Counted from the stretch's first letter, positions 1 through 7,819 are shown. The stretch: DNA of 30,562 nt from an uncultured Clostridia bacterium (GCA_934122385.1 CAKOWP010000009.1:1-30562); one strand, 5' to 3'. Notes: generated by a model from the sequence alone, not told the origin. Numbers and translations are program-made.

Positions 1-280
1 CAAATATTATATATTTGATTTTTATATGTGTCTATATTTTTATGTTAATTTTGTTGCTTTAATTTTTTGAACTGGGTTTTTTTTATAAATTTTTTTATTA
101 TATTTTTATATTTAAAATTTTTTACAATATTTTCTGTTTTTTATCTGATATTTAAAATTATTTTTTATACTATTAACAGTATTACAAATTAAATCTTTTC
201 GTACTAATACTTCGTGTTATTATTTAATTATGATTGATATACTCAAAGCTAAATAATTCTTATATATTTGGAGGTATTTT
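1..280. other. AT-rich leader region without a recognisable gene
   Basis: This stretch is extremely AT-rich with long T runs. I see no credible coding frame, RNA gene or strong promoter hexamer pair in it. Its last bases carry the GGAGG ribosome binding site (about 271-275) of the regulator that follows. Confidence 0.6.
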
Positions 281-664
281 ATGACAGAAATCGAAAAAAA
301 TTTAAGAAAAAATATTGGAAAAAAATTGAAATTAGCTAGAACTAAAACTAAGTACACACAAGAAGTTCTTGCAGAAAAAACTTCTTTATCACCAAGATAT
401 ATCAGCCAATTGGAACGTGGTATAGCTTTTGGTAGTGCGACTACTATTGTTAGTTTGTGTAATGCACTTAATATCTCTACAGATTTTCTTTTTAGTGGCT
501 TGATTGATACAAGTTCTTCTGCTTTTGCAGATTTAGTTGATAATAAATTTTTAGAAGATTATTCACAATTAAATGACTATAATAAAAAAGTTATTAGTAG
601 ACTTGCTAATGATTTAGTAAAACTTCAACTTGAAGAGAGCTTTAAAAAAAGCAACATCAAATAA
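281..664 (+). CDS. Xre-family helix-turn-helix transcriptional regulator
   Basis: This is a 127-residue protein with a Cro/C1-type HTH at about residues 11-67. The pattern is LKLARTKTKYTQEVLAEKT, then SPRYISQLERG, then a hydrophobic helix ending in ALNIS. That order of helices, with the SQLERG turn after the recognition helix, is diagnostic of the HTH_3/Xre family. The remaining 55 or so residues are a charged, probably helical tail that may serve dimerisation. The ATG follows GGAGG at normal spacing. The stop codon lies in the loop of an intrinsic terminator, so the gene is probably monocistronic. Single-domain Xre proteins of this size often control mobile or stress functions. The target is unknown, and the neighbouring Rpn-like gene is convergent rather than co-transcribed. 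Confidence 0.9.
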   Translation: MTEIEKNLRKNIGKKLKLARTKTKYTQEVLAEKTSLSPRYISQLERGIAFGSATTIVSLCNALNISTDFLFSGLIDTSSSAFADLVDNKFLEDYSQLNDYNKKVISRLANDLVKLQLEESFKKSNIK

Positions 665-681
665 TGGTGTTGCTTTTTTTA
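650..681 (+). terminator. Intrinsic terminator of the Xre regulator gene
   Basis: A 9-bp stem (AGCAACATC with GGTGTTGCT, one G-U pair) has a 7-nt loop containing the TAA stop and is followed by a T run. An A run precedes it, so it may also work for the convergent gene. Confidence 0.85.
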
Positions 682-732
682 TTCTTTTTTGATTTTCAAA
701 AATCAAATATTATAACCTATAACAAAAATCAC

Positions 733-1767
733 TTACGACTTAGCAATTTTTAGTATATTATTTTTAGTTGAGTGTGTTACCTCTGCTATTAAGTCAATTG
801 CCATATTTTTCTTTAGCATTTCTTTTATTATATTATTTTTTTCAAGCATTCTACCCTCTTTTTTTCCTTCTCTTTTTCCTTCTTTTTTACCCATATCTAT
901 GAACATTTGCTTTTCTTCTTCAATTGTTTCCAATATTTGTAACATATCTTCACCCTCTTTCTCAAAATTTGATAATAAGTTTTCTGTATTTTCTTTTCCT
1001 AAATAGGATTTTAAAACTTTAGAAATCATTAAATAAAGAACCTCTTTTCCTTCTCCTTTGTATTTATCTTGATGTTCATTAATTTCATTTAAAATCTTCT
1101 TTATCCATTCTGCCAAAGTTCCATCTCTTTTATATTTTTCCAATAATGAAATTTTTGATAAATATGTTTTTTCATTTAATAATTTTTCATCGCTATCTTG
1201 ATTAATATCTATTAAGGTATACTTTCCAAAAGCTTCGTCATATCCTTCTAATTTTTCTTGTATTTTTTCAATTTCGTCTGTTATATTCCAAATCTCTCTT
1301 CCAGTATATAACACAATTGGAATAACTAATGGTATCTTAAAATTCTTTTTTCCTCTTTTCTTAATATCAATTGCACCTTGTAAAAGTTCTACTTTATATT
1401 CCACCAATCTCCATGGCATTGTAATATCTTTTTTTGTTTGATGTTCCAATAAGAAAAACACATTTCTCCCTTTTATTTTATAAATGATATCTGCAGTTTT
1501 ATTACTTAATCCATTTGTCACAAAACTTCTGTTATACTTTTCTAATTCTTCCTCTCTCAATTTTAAATTTAATTTTTCATTAATAAATTGAACTGCCTCA
1601 AATTTAACATCAAACATTTTTCTATATATTTTGTCATCTGCATTGTTAATTCTGTTGTTCATATTTTTATCATTTGATGTAAAGTTTTCTGTATCACTTC
1701 TATTATACTGTGTGTTTTTATTTTTGTCAACATTTACTTTGTAGTCTATTTTATTTTTTATAAGCAT
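733..1767 (-). CDS. Rpn/YhgA-like PD-(D/E)XK nuclease-transposase family protein
   Basis: The 344-residue protein has the architecture of the Rpn family (recombination-promoting nuclease, formerly YhgA-like putative transposase). An N-terminal PD-(D/E)XK core is visible: a FDVKFEAVQFINEKL region, then Asp93 in ADIIYKI and the FFLLEHQT strand (Glu108, Gln110), where Gln replaces the usual lysine as is common in this family. Residues 115-135 (PWRLVEYKVELL) match the helix that typically follows. The C-terminus carries the lysine/glycine-rich KKEGKREGKKEGR stretch often seen here. E. coli RpnA is known to promote RecA-independent recombination; activity here is inferred. The first 45 residues are low-complexity and Asn-rich. 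GGGAGG lies only two bases before the ATG, so a later start is possible. A strong promoter lies at 1905-1933. Confidence 0.85.
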   Translation of the reverse strand: MLIKNKIDYKVNVDKNKNTQYNRSDTENFTSNDKNMNNRINNADDKIYRKMFDVKFEAVQFINEKLNLKLREEELEKYNRSFVTNGLSNKTADIIYKIKGRNVFFLLEHQTKKDITMPWRLVEYKVELLQGAIDIKKRGKKNFKIPLVIPIVLYTGREIWNITDEIEKIQEKLEGYDEAFGKYTLIDINQDSDEKLLNEKTYLSKISLLEKYKRDGTLAEWIKKILNEINEHQDKYKGEGKEVLYLMISKVLKSYLGKENTENLLSNFEKEGEDMLQILETIEEEKQMFIDMGKKEGKREGKKEGRMLEKNNIIKEMLKKNMAIDLIAEVTHSTKNNILKIAKS

Positions 1768-1904
1768 TACCTCCCTGTTTTGATATGTTTTTTTGAATCT
1801 TTGCGATCTAAATTTTTTCGAAAAAATTTTTTGAAATAATTTTTAATATGTACCATCTAAGTTGCAAAATTAATTCCAATAGAAATGTATAAAAGCATGT
1901 CTAC

Positions 1905-1933
1905 ATAATAGCATGCTATACAGTAAATGTCAA
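1905..1933 (-). promoter_or_regulatory. Sigma-A-type promoter with overlapping palindrome
   Basis: On the minus strand TTGACA (1933-1928), a 17-bp spacer and TATTAT (1910-1905) form a near-consensus promoter driving the Rpn-like gene. A perfect 12-bp palindrome ATAGCATGCTAT (1908-1919) overlaps the -10 box and spacer and is a plausible operator. Confidence 0.7.
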
Positions 1934-1965
1934 TAAAAACATTTCGACAAAAAATGACAAAAATT

Positions 1966-2166
1966 CTATTTTTGCAATTCATCAATCCTTTTTCTATCAT
2001 TTTCATCCAAATTGTTTAAACTAAATTCTAATAAAGTAATTACTATTTTATTAAAAGATAAATTTTTTATATTAGCAAGATTTTGAATATCCTCTACAAT
2101 ATTTTCAGGTAATCTTAAAGTTTTACTTACACCACTATGATTTTCTGGAATTTTTAATTTGTTCAT
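1966..2166 (-). CDS. Small ribbon-helix-helix-like DNA-binding protein
   Basis: This is a 66-residue protein starting MNKLKIPENHSG. The segment VSKTLRLPENIVEDIQNLANIKNLSFNKIVITLLEFSLNNL resembles an Arc/MetJ/CopG ribbon-helix-helix fold: a short beta strand (KTLRLP), helix A, a turn with the conserved Asn (SFNKI) and helix B. An in-frame ATG at 2187 is rejected as the start because AAGGAGG, the evident ribosome binding site, lies inside the extra codons, 8-12 bases before the ATG at 2166. Proteins of this type are repressors, antitoxins or plasmid copy regulators. The gene is upstream of and co-oriented with the Rpn-like gene, but a promoter separates them. A role in regulating that gene is inference only. 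Confidence 0.7.
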   Translation of the reverse strand: MNKLKIPENHSGVSKTLRLPENIVEDIQNLANIKNLSFNKIVITLLEFSLNNLDENDRKRIDELQK

Positions 2167-2231
2167 AACTATGTATCCTCCTTGCAAGTATTTTATACTA
2201 AAAAATTGTCAAAATATGCACCCGTTTTTAC

Positions 2232-2260
2232 TTGCATTTTAATTTCAATTATGCTAATAT
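2232..2260 (+). promoter_or_regulatory. Candidate promoter of the prepilin-like gene
   Basis: TTGCAT (2232-2237), a 17-bp spacer and TAATAT (2255-2260) lie about 50 bases before the ATG of the prepilin-like gene. Both hexamers match the sigma-A consensus at four of six positions. Confidence 0.5.
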
Positions 2261-2309
2261 AGTTTTATAAAATAATCAAAAGAAAAAAGAAAGGAAGGAA
2301 AAGAAAAAA

Positions 2310-2918
2310 ATGAAAAAGAAAAATAATAACGGTATAACATTAATTGCGCTAGTGAGCACTATAATAATTTTACTAATACTAGCAGGAATATCAATATCTG
2401 CTTTAACACAGACAGGTATATTTGAAAAGACAAAAGAAGCAAAGCAAAAAAGTGAGAACGCACAGGAAGAAGAAAATAAAATTCTAAATAATTATATTGC
2501 CCAAATTGATAGTGTAAACACTATTTCTAGTAATAGAGATTTTTCTACCACCAATAAAGACTTATTATGGTCTGGAAATTATGATACTTGTGTTAACTCA
2601 AATGCAAAACAAATTTCAGGTGGTTGTACATTAAATGGAAATTATAATATTGAAGATTATAGTTTTATTTTAATTATAGCAGCAACATATGCCGACGATG
2701 CTTTAGTTCCAAATTATTATTCTACTGTATTTCCAGTAGATATAATAAAACAAAATTATGGATATCCTACAATAGAAACCACATGTTATGTAAGTAGTAA
2801 TTTATCTAGCCGATTTGATATAGGATTTATAAATAATAAAACTTTTTATATTGCTTGGAAATCTGGACTAAATACATGGAATCATCAATATATTTCGCAT
2901 ATATATGGAATCAAATAG
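2310..2918 (+). CDS. Type IV prepilin-like / pseudopilin-like surface protein
   Basis: The 202-residue protein opens with a class III (prepilin) signal: basic KKKNNN, then G|ITLIALV followed by a hydrophobic helix (STIIILLILAGISISAL) and a charged helix (EKTKEAKQKSENAQEEENK). A prepilin peptidase would cut after the Gly. The position-5 Glu of classical pilins is Ala (ITLIA), a variant I recall as frequent in clostridial prepilin-like proteins. The C-terminal 140 residues form an unrecognised domain containing three cysteines. No pilus assembly gene is nearby, so this is an orphan. It is preceded by a purine-rich GGAAGG ribosome binding site and followed by a structured intergenic element. Whether it builds a pilus or is a membrane-anchored surface protein is open. 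Confidence 0.75.
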   Translation: MKKKNNNGITLIALVSTIIILLILAGISISALTQTGIFEKTKEAKQKSENAQEEENKILNNYIAQIDSVNTISSNRDFSTTNKDLLWSGNYDTCVNSNAKQISGGCTLNGNYNIEDYSFILIIAATYADDALVPNYYSTVFPVDIIKQNYGYPTIETTCYVSSNLSSRFDIGFINNKTFYIAWKSGLNTWNHQYISHIYGIK

Positions 2919-2937
2919 AAATATAGAAAATAACAAA

Positions 2938-3080
2938 GAACAAAAGCGGACATTACTAACATTATCACTTACTAATACATTTTTAAGTCCGCGTCTTTGT
3001 TCGTGCACGAAATTTGCTTTATGCAAATTTCTGTGCAAAGTATTTATATTATAGGAAGTTCGGAGAACTTTCCTATAATA
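2938..3080. repeat. Three-hairpin structured intergenic element, copy A
   Basis: Three consecutive hairpins are visible. Stem 1 pairs GAACAAA (2938-2944) with TTTGTTC (2996-3002), with an inner GCGGAC/GTCCGC. Stem 2 pairs GCACGAAATTTGC (3005-3017) with GCAAATTTC and GTGC (3023-3036), with one bulged T. Stem 3 pairs 3047-3061 with 3065-3080 around AGGAAGTTC/GAACTTTCCT. The same architecture and short sequence blocks recur at 16202-16327 with compensating changes. It could be a small RNA, a mobile structured repeat or a compound terminator. The strand of function is not known. Confidence 0.7.
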
Positions 3081-3116
3081 TGAAAATATTTTTTATCAAA
3101 TAAAAAATCAAATACC

Positions 3117-3140
3117 AAAGTGTGAAAATTTTCACACTTT
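3117..3140. promoter_or_regulatory. Candidate Rex (redox repressor) operator upstream of pflB
   Basis: A perfect 24-bp palindrome has the core TGTGAAAATTTTCACA. The Firmicute Rex consensus is TTGTGAA-WWWW-TTCACAA; only the two outermost bases differ. Rex senses NADH/NAD+ and controls fermentative genes, and pfl is a logical target. A T-rich tract (TTCTTTTTT) follows, so the same hairpin could also be a terminator for the upstream element. Confidence 0.55.
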
Positions 3141-3179
3141 TTCTTTTTTCAAAATTCTCTAAAAAAATTCTCCAAATAA

Positions 3180-3208
3180 TTGATAATAAACCTCACTTAT
3201 GATATCAT
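3180..3208 (+). promoter_or_regulatory. Probable pflB promoter
   Basis: TTGATA (3180-3185), a 17-bp spacer and TATCAT (3203-3208). The -10 box lies inside the palindrome TTATGATATCATAA (3197-3210), which may be a further operator. Confidence 0.6.
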
Positions 3209-3262
3209 AATATTTGAAAAAAAGAACACACTAAAAGAAGAAAAAAATAAGGAGGTACAAAA

Positions 3263-5500
3263 ATGGAATTTGAACAATGGAACAAATTCAAACCAGGAGA
3301 CTGGCAACACGAAATAAATGTAAGAGACTTCATACAAAACAACTACACACCATATGAAGGAGACTCAAGCTTCTTAAAAGGAACAACAGAAAAAACAAAA
3401 AAACTATGGGACGAAGTATTAGAACTATATAAAAAAGAAAAAGAAGCAAAAGGTGGAGTATTAGATATTGATACAAAAACAGTATCAACAGTAGCCGCAC
3501 ATGAAGCAGGATATATTGATAAAGACCTAGAAGAAATCGTAGGTCTACAAACAGACGCACCTTTAAAAAGAGCAATTATGCCATTTGGAGGAATCCGTAT
3601 CGTAGAAAAATCTTGCGAAGCCTATGGAAGAGAAGTTGACCCAGAGGTTGATAAAATTTTCCATACAATAAGAAAAACACATAATGACGGTGTTTTCAGT
3701 GTATATACACCAGACATAAGAGCTGCAAGAAGTAGTCATTTAATAACAGGTCTACCAGATGGATATGGTCGTGGAAGAATTATAGGAGATTACAGAAGAG
3801 TTGCTCTTTACGGTGTTGATGTTTTAATAGCACTTAAAAAAGAAGAATTAGAAGTTTTAGATACAAATGAATTCACAGAAGAAATTATTCGTGAAAGAGA
3901 AGAAATGAAAGAACAAATTGACGCATTACAAGCATTAAAAGTAATGGCTGCAAAATATGGATATGACATATCAAAACCTGCTTCAAATGCAAAAGAAGCT
4001 GTTCAATGGTTATACTTTGGATATTTAGGAGCAATAAAAGACCAAAATGGTGCTGCAATGAGTATCGGTAGAACAACAACATTCCTAGACATCTATTTTG
4101 AAAGAGATTTAGCAGATGGAACATTAACAGAAGAGCAAGTTCAAGAAATAATGGACCACTTTGTTATGAAATTAAGATTAGTTAGATTTTTAAGAACACC
4201 TGAATATAACGAACTATTCAGTGGAGACCCTGTTTGGGTAACTGAAAGTATTGGTGGTATGGGAATTGATGGTAGAACATTAGTTACTAAAAACTCATTT
4301 AGAATTTTACACACACTAGAAAACTTAGGTCCTGCCCCAGAACCAAACTTAACAGTATTATGGTCAACAAGATTACCAGAAGGATTTAAAAGATATACAA
4401 CAGATTTATCAATAAAAACGTCTTCAATTCAATACGAAAATGACGATTTAATGAGAATCACATTAGGAGATGACTACGGCATTGCTTGTTGCGTTTCACC
4501 TATGAAAATTGGAAAACAAATGCAATTCTTTGGTGCAAGAGCAAACTTAGCCAAAACATTATTATATGCTATAAACGGTGGTAGAGACGAAATCTCTGGA
4601 AAACAAGTTACACCAAAATATGCACCAATAACTTCTGAATACTTAGACTTTGACGAAGTATTAGAAAAATTTGACCAAATGATGGAATATGTTGCCAAAA
4701 TTTATATAAAAGCTTTAAATGCAATTCACTATATGCATGATAAATATTCATATGAAGCAATCGAAATGGCTTTACATGATAGAGAAATTTTAAGAACAAT
4801 GGCATGTGGAATCGCTGGATTATCAGTAGTTGCTGATTCATTATCAGCTATAAGATATGCAAAAGTAAAAGTTATAAGAGATGAAACAGGTCTAGCTGTC
4901 GATTATGAAATTGAAGGGGACTTCCCTAAATTTGGTAATGACGACGACAGAGTTGACGAAATTGCTGTATGTGTTGTAAAAAGATTTTTACAAAAATTGC
5001 AAAAACATCAAACATATAGAAATTCTAAACAAACATTATCAATACTAACTATAACATCAAATGTTGTTTATGGTAAAAACACAGGAAACACACCTGATGG
5101 AAGAAGAGCTGGAGCCCCATTCGGACCAGGAGCAAACCCTCTACATGGTAGAGACACAAATGGAGCATTAGCAGTTATGAACTCAATTGCAAAACTTCCA
5201 TTTGAAGAAGCTGAAGATGGTATTTCTTACACATTTTCAATAACACCTGGAACTCTTGGAAAAACTGAAGACGAGAGAGTTACAAATATGGTTAATATGT
5301 TAGATGGATATTTCAAACAAACAGGTCACCACATCAATGTAAATGTTTTTGATAGAAGCTTATTACTAGATGCTATGGACCATCCAGAAAAATATCCTCA
5401 ACTTACAATTCGTGTTTCTGGATATGCTGTTAACTTTACAAAATTAACAAGAGAACAACAATTAGATGTTGTAAACAGAACTATTCATGAAAGAATTTAA
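3263..5500 (+). CDS. pflB: Formate C-acetyltransferase (pyruvate formate-lyase)
   Basis: This 745-residue glycyl-radical enzyme converts pyruvate and CoA to acetyl-CoA and formate during anaerobic sugar fermentation in the cytoplasm. Full length is close to E. coli PflB (760). The adjacent catalytic cysteines Cys409-Cys410 lie in IACCVSP, and the radical glycine is Gly720 in the conserved RVSGYAV loop. The N-terminus (WNKFKPGDWQHEINVRDFIQNNYTPYEGD) is typical. AAGGAGG precedes the ATG at ideal spacing. The activating enzyme pflA follows on the same strand after a large inverted repeat, and a Rex-like operator and promoter lie upstream. Codon use is noticeably more C-ending and A-rich in the first third than in the neighbours, consistent with high expression. 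The identification is certain. Confidence 0.98.
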   Translation: MEFEQWNKFKPGDWQHEINVRDFIQNNYTPYEGDSSFLKGTTEKTKKLWDEVLELYKKEKEAKGGVLDIDTKTVSTVAAHEAGYIDKDLEEIVGLQTDAPLKRAIMPFGGIRIVEKSCEAYGREVDPEVDKIFHTIRKTHNDGVFSVYTPDIRAARSSHLITGLPDGYGRGRIIGDYRRVALYGVDVLIALKKEELEVLDTNEFTEEIIREREEMKEQIDALQALKVMAAKYGYDISKPASNAKEAVQWLYFGYLGAIKDQNGAAMSIGRTTTFLDIYFERDLADGTLTEEQVQEIMDHFVMKLRLVRFLRTPEYNELFSGDPVWVTESIGGMGIDGRTLVTKNSFRILHTLENLGPAPEPNLTVLWSTRLPEGFKRYTTDLSIKTSSIQYENDDLMRITLGDDYGIACCVSPMKIGKQMQFFGARANLAKTLLYAINGGRDEISGKQVTPKYAPITSEYLDFDEVLEKFDQMMEYVAKIYIKALNAIHYMHDKYSYEAIEMALHDREILRTMACGIAGLSVVADSLSAIRYAKVKVIRDETGLAVDYEIEGDFPKFGNDDDRVDEIAVCVVKRFLQKLQKHQTYRNSKQTLSILTITSNVVYGKNTGNTPDGRRAGAPFGPGANPLHGRDTNGALAVMNSIAKLPFEEAEDGISYTFSITPGTLGKTEDERVTNMVNMLDGYFKQTGHHINVNVFDRSLLLDAMDHPEKYPQLTIRVSGYAVNFTKLTREQQLDVVNRTIHERI

Positions 5501-5512
5501 AAAAACAAAAAA

Positions 5513-5667
5513 GTGAACCAATGGGGACGTTCTTAAAATGGTTGTGAACCAATGGGGACGTTCTTAGATTGGTTGAAAAAAATAAAAATAAAAAATTAAA
5601 ATTTCAACCAATCTAAGAACGTCCCCATTGGTTCACAACCATTTTAAGAACGTCCCCATTGGTTCAC
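5513..5667. repeat. Perfect 66-bp inverted repeat carrying four copies of a 23-bp unit
   Basis: Arm 5513-5578 is the exact reverse complement of 5602-5667, with a 23-base A/T-only loop. Each arm contains two direct copies, 31 bp apart, of a 23-bp unit with core CCAATGGGGACGTTCTT (5513-5535, 5544-5566 and inverted at 5614-5636, 5645-5667). The unit is GC-richer than its surroundings. It sits between pflB and pflA, ending 10 bases before the pflA ribosome binding site. In RNA it would form a very stable hairpin that could lower pflA expression relative to pflB or protect the pflB 3' end. No T run follows, so it is not a standard terminator. It may be a REP/MITE-like mobile palindrome. Confidence 0.9.
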
Positions 5668-5688
5668 AATCTTTATAGGAGAAACAAT

Positions 5689-6426
5689 ATGGAAAAAAAA
5701 GATATTGATTTAAAATACTACGCAAAAGTACATTCAATAGAATCATTTGGAACAGTAGATGGTCCAGGAATACGATTTGTACTATTTTTACAAGGATGTC
5801 ACCTACAATGTAAATACTGCCATAACAGAGATACATGGAATATGAATGGTGGAGAATATAAATCATTAGATGATATATTCGAAAAAATTATGAAATATAA
5901 AAATTATATTTATCCAAATGGTGGTGTAACTGTAACAGGTGGAGAACCTTTATTACAAGTTAAGTTTTTAATTGAATTATTTAAAAAACTAAAAAGAGAA
6001 AATATTCATACTTGTATTGACACTTCTGGGATGGTTGCTTTAACGCCAGATATAAAAAAACTACTTTCTTTAACAGATTTAGTTTTACTAGATATAAAAC
6101 ACATCAATTCAGAAAAATGCAAAAATTTAGTTGGTTCTGGGAATGAAAAAGAACTTGCTTTTGCACGTTACTTAAGTGAAAACAATATTCATATGTGGAT
6201 TCGTCAGGTTCTTGTTCCTGGTTATACTGATGATGAACAAGATTTATTAAAACTAAAAAATTTTATCGATAGTTTAAATACTGTTGATAAAGTTGAAATT
6301 CTTCCATATCACGATATGGGTAGATATAAATGGGAAAAGTTAGGTCTAAAATATGAATTAGATGGTGTAAGAGTTGCAAATGATGATGATGTAAAAAGAG
6401 CAAAAAAAATTCTAGGAATTTCCTAG
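5689..6426 (+). CDS. pflA: Pyruvate formate-lyase activating enzyme (radical SAM)
   Basis: This 245-residue radical SAM enzyme abstracts the alpha hydrogen of the PflB glycine to create its glycyl radical, using S-adenosylmethionine and a [4Fe-4S] cluster. The cluster motif is Cys37-x3-Cys41-x2-Cys44 (GCHLQCKYCH). The SAM-binding GGVTVTGGEPLLQ region follows, and the N-terminal HSIESFGTVDGPGIRFVLFLQGC is classic PflA. The ATG at 5689 is chosen because AGGAG (5677-5681) lies seven bases upstream; a TTG ten codons earlier falls inside the inverted repeat and is unlikely. It probably shares the pflB transcript. A bidirectional terminator covers its stop codon. Confidence 0.97.
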   Translation: MEKKDIDLKYYAKVHSIESFGTVDGPGIRFVLFLQGCHLQCKYCHNRDTWNMNGGEYKSLDDIFEKIMKYKNYIYPNGGVTVTGGEPLLQVKFLIELFKKLKRENIHTCIDTSGMVALTPDIKKLLSLTDLVLLDIKHINSEKCKNLVGSGNEKELAFARYLSENNIHMWIRQVLVPGYTDDEQDLLKLKNFIDSLNTVDKVEILPYHDMGRYKWEKLGLKYELDGVRVANDDDVKRAKKILGIS

Positions 6427-6434
6427 AATTTTTT
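6404..6434. terminator. Bidirectional intrinsic terminator between pflA and the DUF4143 ATPase
   Basis: The stem AAAAATTCTAGGA / TCCTAGAATTTTT with a 4-nt loop AATT is flanked by A and T runs on both sides. It overlaps the pflA stop codon and touches the convergent stop at 6433. Confidence 0.85.
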
Positions 6435-7623
6435 ACTTATTTAATAACCAATCTAATACATATATCTGTTTTATACCATTATGAGACATTATTGGTTCAT
6501 CATCCATTGTTAATAAATATTTTGGGTTATGGTCTGATATAGTATCTAATGGCATAAGTTCTCTCTTTAATGTATTTTCTTCTCTTACAGAATAGCACAC
6601 TTGATAATATTCCTCACCATTTTCTCCAATTGCTATAAAATCAACTTCAGAATCTCCATTCTTTCCAACATATACTTGATAGCCTCTTCTTAATAATTCC
6701 AAATAAACCACATTTTCAAGGATATGTCCAGCATCCACTGGTTTATCACCAAGCAAATAATATCTAAGTCCTATATCACAAACATAATATTTATAACCAC
6801 TTGCTAAATATTGTTTCCCCTTTATATCATATCTTTCTGCTTTATATAAAACAAAACTATCCAATAATGATTGTAAATAACTATCAACTGTATGAACAGA
6901 TATTTTTCTTCCAGAAGAAATCATTGAGTTAGCAATTTTAGTTGTAGAACATAAATTTCCTATATTATCAAACATATATCTTGTTACACTATTAAGCATT
7001 GTTATATCAATACTTTTTTTTCTTTCTGCTATATCTTTTAAAATTATAGAATTATATATACTTTCTAAATAAAAATTTCTATCCTTTTTATTTTCAAAAT
7101 TAAGAGCATATGGAAAAGAACTTTTGGTAATATAGTCCCTATATTTTTTTTGTAAATCCACTTCTCCTACATAAGATATATACTCTTTAAATGATAAAGG
7201 CATCATTTTTATTTCTATATATCTACCTGATAGTAATGTTGCAAGTTCTCCCGATAATAAATATGCATTTGAGCCAGTAATATACAAATCAACATTTTTT
7301 TTAATATATAAACTATCACATGCCTTCTGAAAATCAGGTACATTTTGGACTTCATCTATAAATACATAATTGTTTTTTTCCGGAATAAGCCTTTCTTCAA
7401 TATAATCATATAGCTTTGTATAATCATCTAATTCACTATAGTTTCTATCTTCTAAATTTATTTTAATTATTTGTTCTTCTTCTATTCCTTGTTCTTTTAA
7501 GTAATCACAATATAAATCAAACAATGTTGACTTCCCACATCTTCTTATTCCTGTTACAACTTTTATCAAATCTTTATCTTTAAATCTTATAAGAGTATCT
7601 AAATATTCTGGTCTTTTTATCAT
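6433..7623 (-). CDS. AAA-family ATPase with C-terminal DUF4143
   Basis: The 396-residue protein has an AAA_14-type P-loop domain: Walker A GIRRCGKS at residues 25-32 and Walker B YVFIDEVQN with Asp90-Glu91, followed by the sensor-like LYITGSNAYLLSGELATLLSGR typical of the family. The C-terminal third matches DUF4143, which has a PD-(D/E)XK-like fold (GHILENVVYLELLRRGYQVYVGKNGDSEVDFIA, with Glu and Asp of the nuclease-like core). Such proteins are common in anaerobes, often in many copies. Their function is unclear, with roles in DNA handling or conflict proposed. ATG 7623 is preferred over GTG 7632 because AGAGG lies eight bases upstream of it and overlaps the GTG. The gene stands alone and converges with pflA. 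Confidence 0.9.
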   Translation of the reverse strand: MIKRPEYLDTLIRFKDKDLIKVVTGIRRCGKSTLFDLYCDYLKEQGIEEEQIIKINLEDRNYSELDDYTKLYDYIEERLIPEKNNYVFIDEVQNVPDFQKACDSLYIKKNVDLYITGSNAYLLSGELATLLSGRYIEIKMMPLSFKEYISYVGEVDLQKKYRDYITKSSFPYALNFENKKDRNFYLESIYNSIILKDIAERKKSIDITMLNSVTRYMFDNIGNLCSTTKIANSMISSGRKISVHTVDSYLQSLLDSFVLYKAERYDIKGKQYLASGYKYYVCDIGLRYYLLGDKPVDAGHILENVVYLELLRRGYQVYVGKNGDSEVDFIAIGENGEEYYQVCYSVREENTLKRELMPLDTISDHNPKYLLTMDDEPIMSHNGIKQIYVLDWLLNK

Positions 7624-7780
7624 AAATATCACCTCTCAATAAATTATAAATTACTTTTTTATTTTTGTCAATATTTTATGCATTCAATTGCACAAACTAT
7701 CTTTTTTATATATTTTTATGCAATAAAATACATATTCACCTATTTTTAATTACTTTTTTACAATACACAACGAAAACTAA

Positions 7781-7819
7781 AGCAACTCTTAAAAAAACAA
7801 AAGTTTTTTAAGAGTTGCT
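7781..7819. terminator. Bidirectional intrinsic terminator
   Basis: A perfect 16-bp stem pairs AGCAACTCTTAAAAAA (7781-7796) with TTTTTTAAGAGTTGCT (7804-7819), with a 7-nt loop. It is placed to end transcription of the minus-strand gene finishing at 7864. Confidence 0.75.

Larger units (their letters stand above)
2919..3262. other. 344-bp intergenic region upstream of pflB
   Basis: There is no gene here. In order it holds copy A of a three-hairpin repeat element (2938-3080), a 24-bp palindrome resembling a Rex operator (3117-3140), the pflB promoter (3180-3208) with a 14-bp palindrome TTATGATATCATAA (3197-3210) over its -10 region, and the pflB ribosome binding site AAGGAGG. Confidence 0.7.

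Noticed and set aside
2167..2187. Earlier ATG (2187) for the RHH-like gene
   Set aside because: The AAGGAGG ribosome binding site lies within those codons, so translation must begin at 2166.
3330..4841. Antisense reading frames within pflB
   Set aside because: They lack ribosome binding sites and conserved motifs and are explained by the codon bias of pflB on the other strand.
5513..5667. CRISPR-like array of four 23-bp repeats
   Set aside because: The units are arranged as two direct plus two inverted copies in a perfect palindrome with identical spacers, not direct repeats with unique spacers.
5659..5688. Upstream TTG start for pflA
   Set aside because: It lies inside the inverted repeat, lacks its own ribosome binding site, and AGGAG is ideally placed for ATG 5689.
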